From contig JAGGZB010000081.1 in NCBI GenBank assembly GCA_021162225.1, forward strand, positions 1-6,728: a stretch of DNA of 6,728 nt. The letters are read 5' to 3'. The notes beneath the pieces were generated by a model. The model saw only the letters and a program-made list of their open reading frames with translations, was not told where the DNA came from and searched no databases. The DNA is from Candidatus Bathyarchaeota archaeon. GTDB lineage: Archaea; Thermoproteota; Bathyarchaeia; Bathyarchaeales; DTEX01. The position numbers were made by a program, and so were the translations under genes. Shown one piece after another: positions 5,193-6,728 of this stretch (position 1 is the first letter of the stretch; each line of letters starts with the position of its first letter).

Positions 5193-5202
5193 AAATAAAA
5201 AA
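5193..5202 (-). terminator. ppsA: T-rich terminator of PEP synthase
   Basis: On the minus strand the sequence after the PEP synthase stop reads a C-rich patch followed by TTTTTTATTT, starting about 13 bp past the TAG at 5217-5215. A C-rich patch running into a T-tract is a usual archaeal intrinsic terminator pattern. Confidence 0.5.
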
Positions 5203-5214
5203 GGAGGGGGAAGC

Positions 5215-6728
5215 CTAGCTGAGAGGAATATCCAGGTCTGGGTCTTCTCGCAATCCTCTTCCAGTCAGCTTTTCGAGCATTATCTTCTGCTCGATGCTTG
5301 CCACAAGCTTTCTCGTCGCCACGACCACATCGGGATTTACCGATATACTGTCGATCCCGCTTCTTACAAGGAACTCCGTGAACTCTGGATAGACACTTGG
5401 AGCTTGCCCGCATATGCTGACCGTCTTGCCATCTTTGTGAGCAAGTCTTATCAACAGTCTTATAGCCCTCTTAACCGCTAAGTCACGTTCATCGAATAGA
5501 TGCGCAACGGTCTCGTTGTCCCTGTCGCATCCAAGAATGGTCATCGTTAAGTCGTTACTTCCAATACTGTATCCGTCTACATACTTGTTAAATTTATCCG
5601 CTAGAAGACAATTGCTAGGTATCTCGGCCATCAGCCATACCTTAAAGTCCGGTCCCCTGTAAAGCTCTTCTTCCTCAAATATCTTGTTTATCCTTATTAT
5701 CTCGTCGACTCTCCTGCAGAAGGGAATCATCACATGCAGGTTCTTTAGCCCAAATTCCTCTCTAACTTTCTTTACAGCTTTGACCTCAAGCCTGAACGCC
5801 TCAATGTATTTTGGATCATAGTATCTCGATGCGCCCCTCCATCCTAGGAGAGCTGACGGTTCAACGGGTTCGTACTTCTCGCCTCCCTTAAGCTCTCTAT
5901 ATTCTGAAGATTTAAAGTCGCTGAAACGCATAACGACTGGTCTCGGATAGAAAGCTGTACATATCTTCCTGAATGCTTCAGCCAGACTATTGACGAATTT
6001 CTCTTCTCGTCCCTGCTCGATTAGATATAGCGGGTGCTCTCCGATCTCGCTGCTCCATACAAACTCTTGCCTTAGAAGGCCTACTCCGTCAACTGGAAGA
6101 GCGGCAACTCTCTCAGCTATTTCAGGTTCACCTAGATTTACGTAAATCTTTGTGCCGGTGACTATGTGCGGCTCAACTGTAACAGCCTTTCCAGTTACGA
6201 CTTCTTCAGCCGCCGTTTTCTTAACAGCTTCCTCCAATGCGCCTTCATAGACGACTCCTAGCTTGGCATCAACGGTGACCGTGGCTCCGTCTGGTAGCGC
6301 TTCAGTAGCCGGTTTCCCGCGTGAAGCTGTTCCAACAATGCATGGAATTCCAAGCTCTCTGGAGACGATTGCCGCGTGACATGTCATTCCACCGGAGTTG
6401 GTGACTATGGCAGCCGCCTTCCTCATCGCTGGAACCCAGTCTGGAGCGGTCATTTCAGTGACTAGTATCTCTCCTTTCTTAAACTCATTTATCCGGTCTA
6501 CCGTTGGGATTATGTGGACCTTACCTACCGCGATTCCAGGCGATGCCGGAAGCCCTTGTACAAGAATCTTTCTCTCAGTAGTTGTCTCCATCCTGACTTC
6601 TGGCTTCTCCTCCTCTTTTTTAATCGCCCATACAGTTTCAGGTCTCGCTTGGAGAATGAATAGCTTATTCGTCCTCTCATCCAAAGCCCATTCTATATCC
6701 ATCGGTTTCTTGTAATGCTTCTCTATCA
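5215..6728 (-). CDS. ppsA: Phosphoenolpyruvate synthase, C-terminal part (gene runs off the window)
   Basis: PEP synthase converts pyruvate, ATP and water to PEP, AMP and phosphate and feeds gluconeogenesis. The frame stays open through the window edge (IEKHYKKP precedes the first visible Met at 6702), so that Met is internal and the N-terminal ATP-binding domain lies outside. Counting from it, LQARPETVW (17-25) closes the ATP-binding part. A swivelling phosphohistidine domain holds GGMTCHAAIVSRELGIPC with catalytic His109. The C-terminal PEP/pyruvate TIM barrel holds R259 (VMRFSDFK), LGWRGASRYY (286-295), metal-site E360 (MAEIPS), GSNDLTM (381-387) and the acid/base Cys431 in ICGQAPSVYPE. 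All key residues are present. Small departures from what I recall of the family include SALLGWRG where NP-x-x-GWRG is common, and KSSEY where KTNEY is common. It is convergent with the coiled-coil gene, with a T-rich terminator after the stop. Confidence 0.95.
   Translation of the reverse strand, partial: IEKHYKKPMDIEWALDERTNKLFILQARPETVWAIKKEEEKPEVRMETTTERKILVQGLPASPGIAVGKVHIIPTVDRINEFKKGEILVTEMTAPDWVPAMRKAAAIVTNSGGMTCHAAIVSRELGIPCIVGTASRGKPATEALPDGATVTVDAKLGVVYEGALEEAVKKTAAEEVVTGKAVTVEPHIVTGTKIYVNLGEPEIAERVAALPVDGVGLLRQEFVWSSEIGEHPLYLIEQGREEKFVNSLAEAFRKICTAFYPRPVVMRFSDFKSSEYRELKGGEKYEPVEPSALLGWRGASRYYDPKYIEAFRLEVKAVKKVREEFGLKNLHVMIPFCRRVDEIIRINKIFEEEELYRGPDFKVWLMAEIPSNCLLADKFNKYVDGYSIGSNDLTMTILGCDRDNETVAHLFDERDLAVKRAIRLLIRLAHKDGKTVSICGQAPSVYPEFTEFLVRSGIDSISVNPDVVVATRKLVASIEQKIMLEKLTGRGLREDPDLDIPLS

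Noticed and set aside
5179..5481. Plus-strand 100-codon frame with a GGAGGGGG motif inside its start region
   Set aside because: It overlaps the PEP synthase C-terminus in antisense. The purine run is better explained as the complement of the C-rich/T-rich terminator of PEP synthase.
6398..6715. Plus-strand 105-codon frame
   Set aside because: It is the antisense shadow of the PEP synthase phosphohistidine domain, whose conserved residues are all on the minus strand.
1..6728. CRISPR array, tRNA, rRNA, insertion sequence or toxin-antitoxin pair
   Set aside because: No regularly spaced repeats, cloverleaf, transposase or terminal repeats were seen. The RHH protein has no adjacent toxin-like frame within the gap before amrS.

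Overview
This 6.7-kb window is almost certainly archaeal chromosome. The evidence is A/T-rich TATA-like boxes upstream of genes, T-rich tracts as the only convincing terminators, TTG start codons, and archaeal-type gene content. The gene types fit a thermophilic or anaerobic member of the Thermoproteota (a Bathyarchaeia-like lineage is a guess) or a related euryarchaeon. No rRNA or marker gene is present to fix the taxonomy.

Layout, left to right: (1) an A/T-rich leader, then a short ribbon-helix-helix DNA-binding protein (149-328, +) with a TTG start; (2) a radical SAM enzyme of the AmmeMemoRadiSam (AmrS) family with a C-terminal zinc ribbon (439-1527, +); (3) a tight three-gene operon for an energy-coupling-factor (ECF) transport module: ATPase A (1652-2497), ATPase B (2494-3324, ATGA overlap) and the transmembrane coupling protein EcfT (3311-4096, 14-bp overlap), with no substrate-binding S-component in view; (4) a convergent stand-alone Lrp/AsnC-type ligand-binding (RAM) domain protein (4136-4366, -); (5) a divergent intergenic region with promoters on both sides, then an uncharacterised coiled-coil protein of 195 aa (4534-5121, +); (6) the C-terminal three quarters or less of phosphoenolpyruvate synthase (5215-6728, -), cut off by the right edge of the window.

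The three ECF genes form one machine: two different nucleotide-binding subunits drive EcfT, which must recruit a vitamin- or metal-binding S-component encoded elsewhere. The RHH protein and the RAM-domain protein are small regulators or sensors whose targets cannot be read from the sequence. PEP synthase is the gluconeogenic pyruvate-to-PEP enzyme and is unrelated to the transporter. No mobile element, CRISPR array, tRNA or rRNA was seen.

I see no clear new multi-gene system. The points most worth a second look are the unknown coiled-coil gene with a possible Shine-Dalgarno-sequestering hairpin in its leader, the orphan ECF module, the small RHH gene hidden under a longer antisense reading frame, and a 14-bp perfect palindrome spanning the ecfT stop codon.
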